Positions 1 to 6,912 of a stretch of 23,340 bases of DNA are shown here, piece by piece. The notes beneath the pieces are model-generated. The model had not been told where the DNA came from. It did not search any database and saw only the letters and a program-made list of their open reading frames with translations. The stretch lies in the IMG/VR virus record IMGVR_UViG_3300043470_000086, positions 1 through 23,340 of that record. One strand, given 5' to 3'. Numbering within the stretch: the first letter of the stretch is position 1; each line of letters opens with the position of its first letter. Source of the stretch: a virus. The translations under genes were made by a program, and so were the position numbers.

Positions 1-179
1 CTGCAAACACAGTAGAAAATAGTATCATTGTAGGTCAAGGCAACATTGTTTCTTACTTGTCATTGGCAGGTGCCAATAGTATATTCTCTATCACAGAATT
101 GGGTATGCCGCATCCAAACACTGGTACATCAGGTGTTAACCCAGTTGGAAATAACCCATCTGGCGTTCCCAACTATTGA
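1..179 (+). CDS. C-terminal end of a virion structural-type protein (5' partial)
   Basis: An open frame enters from the left edge (first full codon at 3) and ends at TGA 177-179, giving the last 58 residues of a protein. The tail is rich in Gly, Asn, Ser and Pro, with alternating hydrophobic residues and no charged clusters. That composition is common in phage tail or fibre proteins. The next gene on the same strand is also structural in character and has its own late-type promoter, so this gene probably ends a structural transcription unit. The fold and role cannot be named from this fragment. Confidence 0.6.
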   Translation, partial: ANTVENSIIVGQGNIVSYLSLAGANSIFSITELGMPHPNTGTSGVNPVGNNPSGVPNY

Positions 180-194
180 TTTTTAGCCCTGTAA

Positions 195-202
195 GATAAA
201 TA
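195..202 (+). promoter_or_regulatory. T4-type late promoter octamer GATAAATA
   Basis: GATAAATA differs at one base from the T4 late promoter -10 element TATAAATA. It lies 85 bases upstream of the next start codon. With T4 geometry (octamer at -13 to -6) the transcript would begin near 208 and carry a leader of about 80 bases. The same octamer recurs before other structural genes in the window, which supports a real promoter. Confidence 0.65.
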
Positions 203-211
203 TATTTACAT

Positions 212-264
212 AGCACAATACGGTGCTTCGTAATGATAACTCATTAACGGCGGCTAGAACCCGC
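212..264 (+). promoter_or_regulatory. Structured 5' leader with three consecutive stem-loops
   Basis: Three short inverted repeats follow one another in the leader between the late octamer and the gene at 287. They are AGCAC/GTGCT (212-216 and 223-227, six-base loop), TAATGA/TCATTA (231-236 and 241-246, four-base loop) and GCGG/CCGC (250-253 and 261-264). The Shine-Dalgarno AGGAGA at about 275-280 is left free. The structure may stabilise the mRNA or help translation of an abundant protein. The hairpins are read directly; the function is inference. Confidence 0.4.
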
Positions 265-286
265 AACCCATATTAGGAGAAATCAA

Positions 287-1672
287 ATGGGACGCCCTCT
301 AAAAATCGCAAAGGCTCAAGCAGTCTTAACAATCACTGATACAGCCGCAACCGGCAGTATCGTTACAGTATCAGGTGGAAATTTAACTACATCCCCTACA
401 GTAGGTGTAGCTAACGGTATGTCATTTGTACCTGCATCAAACATTAGTGGTTTAGTAGCCAACACAATATATTATGTTGATACTATTTTATCAAACACTA
501 CATTCAGCGTTTCAACTACACAATTAAGTGTTCAACCTCGTGTGATGGCTACATTAACTAATTCATCAGGAGGCACGGTTAAAGCATCTTTTAATGTCGT
601 TGATGCATACTTTAACAACCCACTTGGTGGAGTAGGATTCCCAACAACTAACGCTAACACATATGGTGTAGTTGGTGGTAATACCGCAATTATTGGTAAC
701 CAAGTATTAGCACAAGTTGCTATTGGTGTTAATGGTACAGGTACATTATACTCTGCTACAGACACTGCATACGTAACTGGTATCGGTACTGATTTAGCAA
801 ACACACTAAGTGTAGGTTCTGCTATTCAAGTTGCAAGTGCAAACATCAACGGTAGTACAGATTACACTACGATAGGTTTTGCTAACACCGTCGGTGGCTT
901 GACAGCAATTGCTGTTGCTAACACAAACAACACCGGTAACATCATTCGTACTACCGGTAATGCTCAGACATTGTTTGCTAATGGTACAGTAAGATTTACT
1001 GCTAACTTGGGTGGTCTAGTATCTGGTGAAGTTTATTTTGTTAAAGCAATTGCTAACGCAACTGCATTTACTGTTTCATCAACATTAGGTGGTGCTGAGG
1101 TTGATTTGTCAAGTGCTACTGGTACTCCTGATGCACAGCAAGACGTTGTTGAACTGGTTGCAAACGCAGCCGTTGCATCAACAGGTGCCGCATTCGTTTA
1201 CGCAAATGACGAAGCAGGTTTCATTGTTCGTCAAAAAGGTAAAACAAAATATCTAGTAACAGGTGGCACAACAGGTTTAACAGGAGTATGCTTTACTGCT
1301 AACGTAGCAAATACAGCATTGACACCAAACACAATGAATATATTGTCTACTGATGTAGCTTCTGCAACGGCATTTGTATCAAGTATAAACGATTACAACT
1401 CTGAAGTGTTCCCTGCACAAGTGGCAGCAGGTTCATTATCAGCTGGAACTGTATACACAATTTACTCAACTGGTACCACAAATTGGGCAGCAGTAGGTGC
1501 TGCATCTAGTATGACAGGTGTTACCTTTGTTGCTACTGGTACAGGAACTGGCACAGGTACTGCGGTAGTAAGTACTGTAAATCCTGATGTAATTGCGACA
1601 TTCAACACAGCATTCGCTGCTAATGCCGCTAACGGTCAACCTAACCCAATCGTTGTTATTGCAAGTGCTTAA
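287..1672 (+). CDS. Virion structural protein with Ig-like/beta modules
   Basis: A 461-residue protein rich in Gly, Ala, Thr, Val and Asn, with almost no Lys/Arg outside two short stretches, as in secreted or virion beta-sandwich proteins. The start MGRPLKIAKAQ and a later segment around residues 310-325 (GFIVRQKGKTKYLV) look like a scaffold seen in structural proteins of marine T4-like phages. Into this are set modules of the kind 'G-L-x-x-x-x-x-Y-Y/F-V' (about residues 50-75 and 235-270). A C-terminal module near 380-435 contains YTIYSTGTTNWAAVG, a type shuffled widely among phage structural proteins. ATG 287 is preceded by AGGAGA with good spacing. No signal peptide or membrane segment is visible. 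The gene follows a late-type promoter. The family assignment is from memory of similar phage proteins; the exact virion location is unknown. Confidence 0.6.
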   Translation: MGRPLKIAKAQAVLTITDTAATGSIVTVSGGNLTTSPTVGVANGMSFVPASNISGLVANTIYYVDTILSNTTFSVSTTQLSVQPRVMATLTNSSGGTVKASFNVVDAYFNNPLGGVGFPTTNANTYGVVGGNTAIIGNQVLAQVAIGVNGTGTLYSATDTAYVTGIGTDLANTLSVGSAIQVASANINGSTDYTTIGFANTVGGLTAIAVANTNNTGNIIRTTGNAQTLFANGTVRFTANLGGLVSGEVYFVKAIANATAFTVSSTLGGAEVDLSSATGTPDAQQDVVELVANAAVASTGAAFVYANDEAGFIVRQKGKTKYLVTGGTTGLTGVCFTANVANTALTPNTMNILSTDVASATAFVSSINDYNSEVFPAQVAAGSLSAGTVYTIYSTGTTNWAAVGAASSMTGVTFVATGTGTGTGTAVVSTVNPDVIATFNTAFAANAANGQPNPIVVIASA

Positions 1673-1674
1673 TC

Positions 1675-1989
1675 ATGGCAACTGCAACAAGTAAGGTAGC
1701 TAAAATGCAACCAGAAACTGAAATTGCAGTACTTCAGATCCAAGTTAAGACCCTTGAAGAAAAAATTGGGGAACTTAAAGTGGATCTGAAATCACTTCAT
1801 GATGCGATTGAATCTAATGCAGACGAAACTAGACGAATGTTAAAATCTATGCGTGAGCAAGATGTTAAAGAACACAGTGAATTGGCTAGTAAAATTTCAG
1901 TATTAGAAAAATGGCGGTGGATGATGATGGGAGCCGGTATAATAATCGGCTCGTTAGGCTTCCCCACAGTGTCAGCAATACTAAAATAA
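1675..1989 (+). CDS. Small coiled-coil protein with C-terminal membrane anchor (XhlA-like)
   Basis: A 104-residue protein. Residues about 15-75 are a charged heptad-like coiled coil (LQIQVKTLEEKIGELKVDLKSL and following). Residues about 80-102, after a WRW motif, form one hydrophobic segment that could cross the membrane. This layout (no signal peptide, coiled coil, C-terminal membrane segment) resembles XhlA/haemolysin-type accessory lysis proteins, but no specific family motif settles it. The start lies two bases after the stop of the structural gene, with no strong Shine-Dalgarno, so translational coupling is likely. It is the last gene before a strong terminator. Lysis helper or membrane-linked virion factor are both possible. 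Confidence 0.55.
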   Translation: MATATSKVAKMQPETEIAVLQIQVKTLEEKIGELKVDLKSLHDAIESNADETRRMLKSMREQDVKEHSELASKISVLEKWRWMMMGAGIIIGSLGFPTVSAILK

Positions 1990-2015
1990 AAAAAGAGACT
2001 TAGGTCTCTTTTTTT
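1988..2015. terminator. Bidirectional intrinsic terminator between convergent genes
   Basis: A perfect 12-base-pair stem (seven A then GAGAC, pairing with GTCTC then seven T) encloses the loop TTAG. It has a T run on either strand. It separates the plus-strand gene ending at 1989 from the minus-strand Nudix gene. The stop codon of the plus gene touches the left arm, and the stop codon of the minus gene lies in the loop, so it serves both directions with almost no spare sequence. Confidence 0.9.
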
Positions 2016-2416
2016 GTAAGTGTCTTTAATTTAGATTGAACAACATCAAAATTTACTGTACTAAACAATCCCGGATGTAATGGTTTGGGATATTGATTAT
2101 CACCTACCCATGCATAACCGCAATGTTCTTCATTTAGATTTGGTACAAACTCATCGGCTACTTCACAGAAAAATGTATGATATGTGAAAGAATGATTGAT
2201 GAATTTTTGAATAGGTATTAATTTTGCATTAATTGGAAACATACCTAATTCCTCTTGGCATTCTCTTGCAACACCTTCAAAGAGAGTTTCATAATCTTCT
2301 ATTTTGCCTCCGGGGATTCCCCAAGAAACTGGGTTTTTTCTGTCTGTTCTTAATAGATATAAGTAGCGATTTGTTTTATTGCTATAAAAGAAAACTCCTG
2401 CCGATGTATTGCTCAT
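2000..2416 (-). CDS. Nudix hydrolase
   Basis: A 138-residue protein with a complete Nudix box at residues 37-59: G-x5-E-x7-R-E-C-Q-E-E-L-G-M matches GX5EX7REUXEEXGU, so the Mg-binding glutamates are present. The leading beta strand (AGVFF) and the SWGIPGG lead-in are typical. The family hydrolyses nucleoside diphosphates linked to another moiety; the substrate here (damaged dNTP, ADP-ribose, capped RNA and so on) cannot be told. The frame stays open upstream to an ATG at 2467, which would overlap gp15 by 32 bases. I prefer ATG 2416 because it avoids the overlap and starts just before the first conserved strand. GATAAATC at 2422-2429 on the minus strand lies six bases upstream. It is the last gene of the minus-strand gp14-gp15 unit. 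Confidence 0.85.
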   Translation of the reverse strand: MSNTSAGVFFYSNKTNRYLYLLRTDRKNPVSWGIPGGKIEDYETLFEGVARECQEELGMFPINAKLIPIQKFINHSFTYHTFFCEVADEFVPNLNEEHCGYAWVGDNQYPKPLHPGLFSTVNFDVVQSKLKTLTKKET

Positions 2417-2435
2417 ACTATGATTTATCACAGTA

Positions 2436-3809
2436 TTAGATGACGATAGAATAATCCCCTGCGGCATAGAAACCGTCGTAACTTTTCATCCAAATATCAT
2501 CTACAAAACGATATTGAACATTAGTTGTTAAGTTGGTTACATATTCTAGTGTTGTTGGAGTTGCAGTACTATCAAAACTTACACCCCATTCACCTGTACT
2601 TGCATTATATTGAATAATGTCATTGGCAAAAGCGACTACATTGCCCCATGCTACTGTACTATCACCGGGCGCGCCAATATTATCAGTTAACAAATATCTA
2701 CGACCGTTGATTGGTCCAGGCAATCCTGCGTTAGGACCGGTCATTTGAGGGTTTACAACGCCATCAACTGGACTTAATGTATTTTGCGGTAATGTATCAG
2801 GGTCAATGTTGTAAATCAACAACCTATCATCATTTGGATTGGGTACAATAGTGCCTACAATGTCAGTAGTCATATATGGATTTTGTAGCCAAATTTGACT
2901 AATGCCCGGTTTAACTGCCCCGTATGCATTCAATACGCTAGACCAATATATATCTGTATCAGGATTAACCGGTAAATTTAGATTAATATTAGATGGATCA
3001 AATGCTATAGCCTCTGGTAATATCTGTAAAGTATTTCCTATTAATAATAGCTTGTATCCATATGGTGTAATCTTTTGTCTGGTCCCCAATAACATGTCAT
3101 CGTTCTGCATATCTTGTAGTGCATTGCCTGCAAAAATGCTTGCTATAATTTTCTCAACAACACCCATCTTCTTGACTTTACTTGCGGTGGTGATCCATAT
3201 TGGCATATAGAATTTCCAACTCATGACATCAATAGGATTGCCTGTACCAACTGGAATACTACGGCTGCTGAATGTTAGTCCATCTTGAAACACTGCGCTA
3301 AGACTAGTCCAGTCTAAAAAGTTATCAGTACTTTGAATCTCTAATGCAGGATTGAATAATGTTCCTAGTTGTTCAATCAATTGTAATTTTTGATTGTAGT
3401 TGGTTGTCCAAAAATCAACAGTGATTCTTAATGTGTATGGAACTGGCATTAATCTTTCAACAGTGAATGCCTGTCCTTGTACAGTTTCGTATTGTTGTGT
3501 TTCTTGATTATATGATCGTTGCCGAACATTAATCTTGTCTACAAAGGTAGGATCCTGAGTCCATTTTTGATTGTACTCTAAACCGCTTATGTAATATGTA
3601 ATTAAAGGTGCGCTAGGCAAGTTACTTGCGCTATTATTAGCAATAATGGTTGCTGCTTGTCTACTGCTATCACCATACATGATTGGTACACGTATAATAA
3701 TATCATTACCTGCAGGGTCTTTTCCTTTAGTAACTTCCCAGTTACTAAATATCTTTCCAAACTGAATTAAAAATCTGCGTATTTGCGAATCATAGAAAAA
3801 AGCTGCCAT
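2436..3809 (-). CDS. gp15: Tail sheath stabiliser / tail completion protein gp15, extended
   Basis: A 457-residue protein. The N-terminus (FFYDSQIRRFLIQFGKIFSN, then IIIRVPIMYG) matches T4 gp15, which begins with a closely similar FYNSSFRRY...LFSN...FIRVPITY pattern. The next region (PYTLRITVDFWTTNYNQKLQLIEQL and WKFYMPIWI) also follows gp15. In T4, gp15 caps the completed tail at the top of the sheath and connects it to the neck. T4 gp15 has 272 residues. Here about 190 extra residues sit at the C-terminus, with repeated aromatic motifs such as IIQYNASTGEWGVSF and a final WMKSYDGFY segment. The start at 3809 has AAGGTA six bases upstream on the minus strand and lies nine bases after the gp14 stop, so the two are co-transcribed. 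Confidence 0.85.
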   Translation of the reverse strand: MAAFFYDSQIRRFLIQFGKIFSNWEVTKGKDPAGNDIIIRVPIMYGDSSRQAATIIANNSASNLPSAPLITYYISGLEYNQKWTQDPTFVDKINVRQRSYNQETQQYETVQGQAFTVERLMPVPYTLRITVDFWTTNYNQKLQLIEQLGTLFNPALEIQSTDNFLDWTSLSAVFQDGLTFSSRSIPVGTGNPIDVMSWKFYMPIWITTASKVKKMGVVEKIIASIFAGNALQDMQNDDMLLGTRQKITPYGYKLLLIGNTLQILPEAIAFDPSNINLNLPVNPDTDIYWSSVLNAYGAVKPGISQIWLQNPYMTTDIVGTIVPNPNDDRLLIYNIDPDTLPQNTLSPVDGVVNPQMTGPNAGLPGPINGRRYLLTDNIGAPGDSTVAWGNVVAFANDIIQYNASTGEWGVSFDSTATPTTLEYVTNLTTNVQYRFVDDIWMKSYDGFYAAGDYSIVI

Positions 3810-3818
3810 GTAAATACC

Positions 3819-5555
3819 TTAAGGTTGCGGGGGGATCGGATCCGGAGTCAATGCTAGAGCAGTAGACAATGCTTGACGCTGCGGAATAAATGTACCGTTA
3901 GTAAGTTCTGTCTGTGCTGTATCATTAATAAAGCCTGATAACAATGATTGATCTTGATATGTGAATCCAGTGTCTGTCCTAACATTGGATGATACTCTAA
4001 TCCATACTCTACCGTCCCAACGATATAATAGTTGAGGGAAGTAATCAATTCGTAAGAAATAATCACCCACTTGAGGATTTACTGGGAAACTGATACCGGC
4101 ACCAGAAACAGAACCTAGCCCTAGTATTTCCGTCGGGAATCCATTAGGAGCAGTCCCGTCACCAGTCATATAACCAGCACTATAACCAAAGCTACGAGGA
4201 CTACTACGTGCTATAAACTGGAATGCAGGATCACAATCTGCTCTCCAATCCATTTGTTGACTAATTGTTCCAGTAAATCCTGGAAGTTCGGGGTCAGCAT
4301 CGGCGGTAGCATATGTATTATCCGCAGTACCATATGGTCCTGTAATTGGTCCACCACTAGTAACAGTTAGTATTATTTCACCACTAACTCTACCTGAATT
4401 TGTATCTGTTCTATCTGGTGCTAGGGTGAATGTTTCTAAATGAGTAGTATTGAACACATCTAATTTATCATATCCTATATCAGCGGTCATATCCCAAATA
4501 CTTTTGATTGCTGCCTTGGGTATTCTGATTACTGGACTAGAATTTTTATATTGAGTACTACTGACCATCATCACCGTACCAGTATATGCAGGATTAGGTA
4601 CTCCGCCATTTGTGTTCACATTGACAGGTGGAGCAGGATTATTAATTGCTCTGGATAACACACCGTTACTTGAGTATTCACCGTATGTAGGTACAATATA
4701 TAAATTGTTGGTAGTGTATCCTGATTTTGGAACAAGACGGGCAGCTTCTTGAAGTGCAGCATCATTGATTGCAATGTTAGTATTATAAGTAGCAAGAATA
4801 TCTTTAAGATTGTCCGCAGTATCTAGTTGCCAATATGTAGTATTAGGTGGCATAATACCTGCAGGAACATCAATCAATGCCCTATAATTTTTGTCACCAT
4901 AAGTAATAACATATCCTGCAGGATACGGTTTGGTAGTATCCCAAATACCTAAGTAAGTATCTTGGTCTATTGGTGCAGTTAATATCTGACTAAATTCTTC
5001 ACTATCAACCAGTGGTTCACATTTAATACGCCATAGATGAGGGAACCAAGTTGGGCTAAATCCCTCACTTGCATAGTTAGCATCGGTAATCTGCATAAAT
5101 CGTTTCAATGCAACCGGTATTGTTTCCTTCAATGGATTATAATCAAGCAAGTGCGGTAACTCAATTACATCACCAACCATCAATTTTCTACCAATCAAAT
5201 CAATCATGTCATTGTAATGAACAGTAATGAATATAATATCATTGTTTAAGAATAATCCAAACTGGCTTAAATCAAAGTCTAAATTCTGTACATTATAATG
5301 GCCACGTAAACGGTAAACATCTGGGTCATATGTTCTGTCACGGTTCTCTAAGAATAGCAAGTCTTGTATATTAGTTGGGGCCAATACATCATAGTCAGGT
5401 TGTGTATAATCAATTGAAGCTCCTTGATTGGTAGGGCCTAAGTACTTATGTACATACAAATCCGTGGAACCTGCGGTGAACTGTTCTGATATTGTTCTAT
5501 CAAAAAAGTTGTAATCGTTCGTTTTATTGGGGCGCCAAAGTGAAAGCCGGGGCAT
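3819..5555 (-). CDS. gp14: Neck protein gp14 (head completion), extended with a CBM5/12-like module
   Basis: A 578-residue protein. Residues about 85-200 follow T4 gp14: FGLFLNNDI, a GDVIELPHL segment matching gp14 GDLIYFP, then FMQITDAN and WRIKCEPLVDSEEFSQI. T4 gp14 (256 residues) forms the neck collar with gp13 between portal and tail. Here the protein is over twice as long. Around residues 203-245 lies a W-x6-Y-x2-G-x-V-x-Y-x4-Y-R-A pattern starting at W205, like chitin-binding CBM5/12 domains. The C-terminal third has GDYFLRIDYFPQLLYRWDG, an aromatic strand motif. It is the first gene of the minus unit, with a late octamer 21 bases upstream of its start and AAGGTAG as ribosome binding site. 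Confidence 0.8.
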   Translation of the reverse strand: MPRLSLWRPNKTNDYNFFDRTISEQFTAGSTDLYVHKYLGPTNQGASIDYTQPDYDVLAPTNIQDLLFLENRDRTYDPDVYRLRGHYNVQNLDFDLSQFGLFLNNDIIFITVHYNDMIDLIGRKLMVGDVIELPHLLDYNPLKETIPVALKRFMQITDANYASEGFSPTWFPHLWRIKCEPLVDSEEFSQILTAPIDQDTYLGIWDTTKPYPAGYVITYGDKNYRALIDVPAGIMPPNTTYWQLDTADNLKDILATYNTNIAINDAALQEAARLVPKSGYTTNNLYIVPTYGEYSSNGVLSRAINNPAPPVNVNTNGGVPNPAYTGTVMMVSSTQYKNSSPVIRIPKAAIKSIWDMTADIGYDKLDVFNTTHLETFTLAPDRTDTNSGRVSGEIILTVTSGGPITGPYGTADNTYATADADPELPGFTGTISQQMDWRADCDPAFQFIARSSPRSFGYSAGYMTGDGTAPNGFPTEILGLGSVSGAGISFPVNPQVGDYFLRIDYFPQLLYRWDGRVWIRVSSNVRTDTGFTYQDQSLLSGFINDTAQTELTNGTFIPQRQALSTALALTPDPIPPQP

Positions 5556-5575
5556 AATTAATCTACCTTATTACT

Positions 5576-5583
5576 TATTTATC
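5576..5583 (-). promoter_or_regulatory. T4-type late promoter octamer for the gp14-gp15-Nudix unit
   Basis: On the minus strand the sequence reads GATAAATA, 21 bases upstream of the gp14 ATG. T4 geometry puts the transcript start near 5570, giving a leader of about 15 bases that holds the AAGGTAG ribosome binding site. It lies back to back with the first early-type promoter on the plus strand. Confidence 0.75.
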
Positions 5584-5615
5584 GTAAATATAGATGACGG
5601 TGCATTACCCAAAAC

Positions 5616-5670
5616 TTGACATTAAATGGTTTTGGGTATATAATACATACTTAGACAGTTAATTAAAGGA
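5616..5670 (+). promoter_or_regulatory. Early sigma70-type promoter cassette, copy 1
   Basis: TTGACA (5616-5621), a 17-base spacer and TATAAT (5639-5644) form a perfect consensus promoter. It is followed by a conserved leader ending in the Shine-Dalgarno AAAGGA just before ATG 5677. The whole 55-base unit is identical to copy 3 at 6385-6439. Confidence 0.92.
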
Positions 5671-5676
5671 GTTGAA

Positions 5677-5913
5677 ATGACTGAATTTGAAACTAAATGC
5701 TACGGTATGAGTGAACAAGAAATCCGTGAACAGTACATGGAAAGTATTACCGCTAAGTATTCTGGTCTAGAAATGGTCGTAATGGGCATTATGTCTGATT
5801 GTCAAGAAATGATGGCGATGGGCACAGGTCCTCGCTCAGTTGAATACGTTCGTAAAAAAATGAATGTTGCCAAGTTTATCCTTGCTGAAATGATGGATGC
5901 AAAAGTAGCCTAA
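5677..5913 (+). CDS. Small conserved phage protein, early block
   Basis: A 78-residue, mainly helical protein with many Met and Glu residues (MTEFETKCYGMSEQEIREQYMESI, helix EMVVMGIMSDCQEMMAMG, then a helix MNVAKFILAEMM). It resembles small proteins found behind strong promoters in other T4-like phages, but no function is known to me. It lacks a signal peptide, membrane segment or metal motif. It has its own perfect promoter cassette and AAAGGAG five bases before ATG, so strong early expression is expected. Small, strongly expressed early phage proteins often act on host enzymes, which is only a possibility here. Confidence 0.7.
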   Translation: MTEFETKCYGMSEQEIREQYMESITAKYSGLEMVVMGIMSDCQEMMAMGTGPRSVEYVRKKMNVAKFILAEMMDAKVA

Positions 5914-5915
5914 AT

Positions 5916-5967
5916 TTGACAACAAATGGTTTTGGGTATATAATACATACTTAGATTGATTAAAGGA
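5916..5967 (+). promoter_or_regulatory. Early sigma70-type promoter cassette, copy 2 (diverged)
   Basis: TTGACA (5916-5921), 17 bases, TATAAT (5939-5944). The spacer is the same as in copies 1 and 3 except at its start, and the leader is three bases shorter, with a different stretch before TTAAAGGAG. It starts two bases after the stop of the gene before it. Confidence 0.9.
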
Positions 5968-5974
5968 GAACATT

Positions 5975-6136
5975 ATGTCCGAACAAATAGAACCCGTAGT
6001 AATGCCAGTATGTCCATTCTGCAAGACCGCAATGCGTCCGCAGTATTTTGTGGGATACTACGAATCATTCTCTGACTGGGTATGTGAATGTGAAAAAATA
6101 CCAGGTGCTGAGGAAGTGCGTGGGTCGTGGGCTTAA
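5975..6136 (+). CDS. Tiny zinc-ribbon-like protein (53 residues)
   Basis: An ORF of 53 codons from ATG 5975 to TAA 6134-6136, seven bases after a TAAAGGAG ribosome binding site and behind its own promoter cassette. Residues 13-16 are CPFC and residues 37-39 are CEC. The two cysteine pairs are about 20 residues apart, as in a minimal zinc ribbon or treble-clef knuckle. The tail EVRGSWA is acidic to neutral. The good ribosome binding site, the promoter, and a downstream gene whose ribosome binding site overlaps its stop codon all support it as real. Function unknown; a small nucleic-acid- or protein-binding zinc protein is likely. Confidence 0.75.
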   Translation: MSEQIEPVVMPVCPFCKTAMRPQYFVGYYESFSDWVCECEKIPGAEEVRGSWA

Positions 6137-6147
6137 GGAGCAATAAA

Positions 6148-6366
6148 ATGATACGTAGTTTTACTTTTGATGTAATGGAAGTAATGGGTGCTAGTGGTCG
6201 TTGCCGCACGGTCGAGGGTGCTAAGTGGCTTAAATTAGCAAACAAGATGGTTAGTGAAGGTCGTGCTACTCTAGTAGAAAACAGCCGAAGATTGGATGGA
6301 ACTAGTAATGCTTCCGATGATTGGTACGTGCATTTCAATATGACAGTTACCAAAAAGGTAAACTAA
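6148..6366 (+). CDS. Small hypothetical protein, early block
   Basis: A 72-residue protein, MIRSFTFDVMEVMGASGRC and onward, ending in MTVTKKVN. The frame is open further upstream to a GTG at 6127, but ATG 6148 is preferred because TAAGGAG (6134-6140) sits seven bases before it. That ribosome binding site overlaps the stop of the zinc-ribbon gene, so the two are read from one transcript (copy 2 promoter). The sequence alternates short strands with a helix (EGAKWLKLANKMVSEG). No family or catalytic motif recognised. Confidence 0.65.
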   Translation: MIRSFTFDVMEVMGASGRCRTVEGAKWLKLANKMVSEGRATLVENSRRLDGTSNASDDWYVHFNMTVTKKVN

Positions 6367-6384
6367 AAGTAGTATATCCGAAAC

Positions 6385-6439
6385 TTGACATTAAATGGTT
6401 TTGGGTATATAATACATACTTAGACAGTTAATTAAAGGA
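6385..6439 (+). promoter_or_regulatory. Early sigma70-type promoter cassette, copy 3
   Basis: TTGACA (6385-6390), 17 bases, TATAAT (6408-6413), then the conserved leader ending AAAGGA. All 55 bases are the same as copy 1, although the downstream genes are unrelated. Confidence 0.92.
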
Positions 6440-6446
6440 CTACGCA

Positions 6447-6653
6447 ATGAATCAAATTCAGTATATCGCAGATGGTTACAACAAGAACCGTGAGCGGGTA
6501 GTTCTGTGGCGTACGGGCAACTATCAGTATCAACTGGAAGTTGCTGGTAAAAACACCAATTTCTCTGCTGAATATTATGATGCATTGGAGCGTTTTAAAT
6601 CTCAAGTAGTTGAAGTGGTAGAAGCTCCGGAAGATTTTTCTACTGTGGCTTGA
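6447..6653 (+). CDS. Small hypothetical protein, early block
   Basis: A 68-residue protein. The first half is basic and Tyr/Asn/Gln-rich, with a strand pair (RVVLWRTGNYQYQLEVAG). The second half has a helix (SAEYYDALERFKSQVVEVVE) and an acidic end. AAAGGA lies seven bases before ATG 6447 and belongs to promoter cassette copy 3. The stop codon TGA 6651-6653 is part of the -35 box of the next cassette, an extreme packing of gene and promoter. No known family. Confidence 0.68.
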   Translation: MNQIQYIADGYNKNRERVVLWRTGNYQYQLEVAGKNTNFSAEYYDALERFKSQVVEVVEAPEDFSTVA

Positions 6654-6704
6654 CATTAAATGGTTTTGGATATATAACACATACTTAAACAGTTAATTAA
6701 AGGA
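6650..6704 (+). promoter_or_regulatory. Early sigma70-type promoter cassette, copy 4 (weaker -10)
   Basis: TTGACA (6650-6655) contains the stop codon of the upstream gene. After a 17-base spacer the -10 is TATAAC (6673-6678) instead of TATAAT. The 55-base unit differs from copies 1 and 3 by three transitions, one of them at the last -10 base, which should lower its strength. Confidence 0.88.
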
Positions 6705-6711
6705 GAGCAGG

Positions 6712-6909
6712 ATGAAAGTTTACATTTTTAATTCCAGTGATAATGACAACGACGGTAAGTCCTGGGACCTGCCTATGATCAGCATGGGCCTTGATGAGCG
6801 TGATCGTCCTTACGCTATCGTAAAGAATCCCTACTTCCCAGGGGAGACACTGCGGGCAACCTACGAAACTTTTTACGGTTTCAATCGGTGGGGTGTTGAT
6901 CTGGATTAA
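6712..6909 (+). CDS. Small acidic hypothetical protein, early block
   Basis: A 65-residue acidic protein beginning MKVYIFNSSDNDNDGKSW, with further strands (RPYAIVKNPYF) and an aromatic end (ETFYGFNRWGVDLD). It has a good AAAGGAG site seven bases upstream and its own promoter cassette (copy 4). The many Asp residues and beta-type pattern could suit a protein inhibitor or DNA mimic, but this is speculation. No family recognised. Confidence 0.65.
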   Translation: MKVYIFNSSDNDNDGKSWDLPMISMGLDERDRPYAIVKNPYFPGETLRATYETFYGFNRWGVDLD

Positions 6910-6912
6910 AGG

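Noticed and set aside
532-804. Long open frame on the minus strand inside the first structural gene
   Set aside because: It is a by-product of the Gly/Ala/Thr/Val-rich codons of the plus-strand gene, with no ribosome binding site or promoter, and the translation has no domain character.
2417-2467. Earlier ATG for the Nudix gene at 2467
   Set aside because: It overlaps the gp15 coding end by 32 bases, has no ribosome binding site, and adds residues ahead of the usual first strand; kept only as an alternative.
5836-6353. Two minus-strand open frames opposite the early small genes
   Set aside because: They run against all five plus-strand promoters and across the repeated cassettes, lack ribosome binding sites, and read as antisense of the better supported genes.
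5616-6704. CRISPR-like array of spaced repeats
   Set aside because: Spacing is irregular (about 270-470 bases), the units are not CRISPR-type palindromes and each contains a full promoter and ribosome binding site before an ORF.
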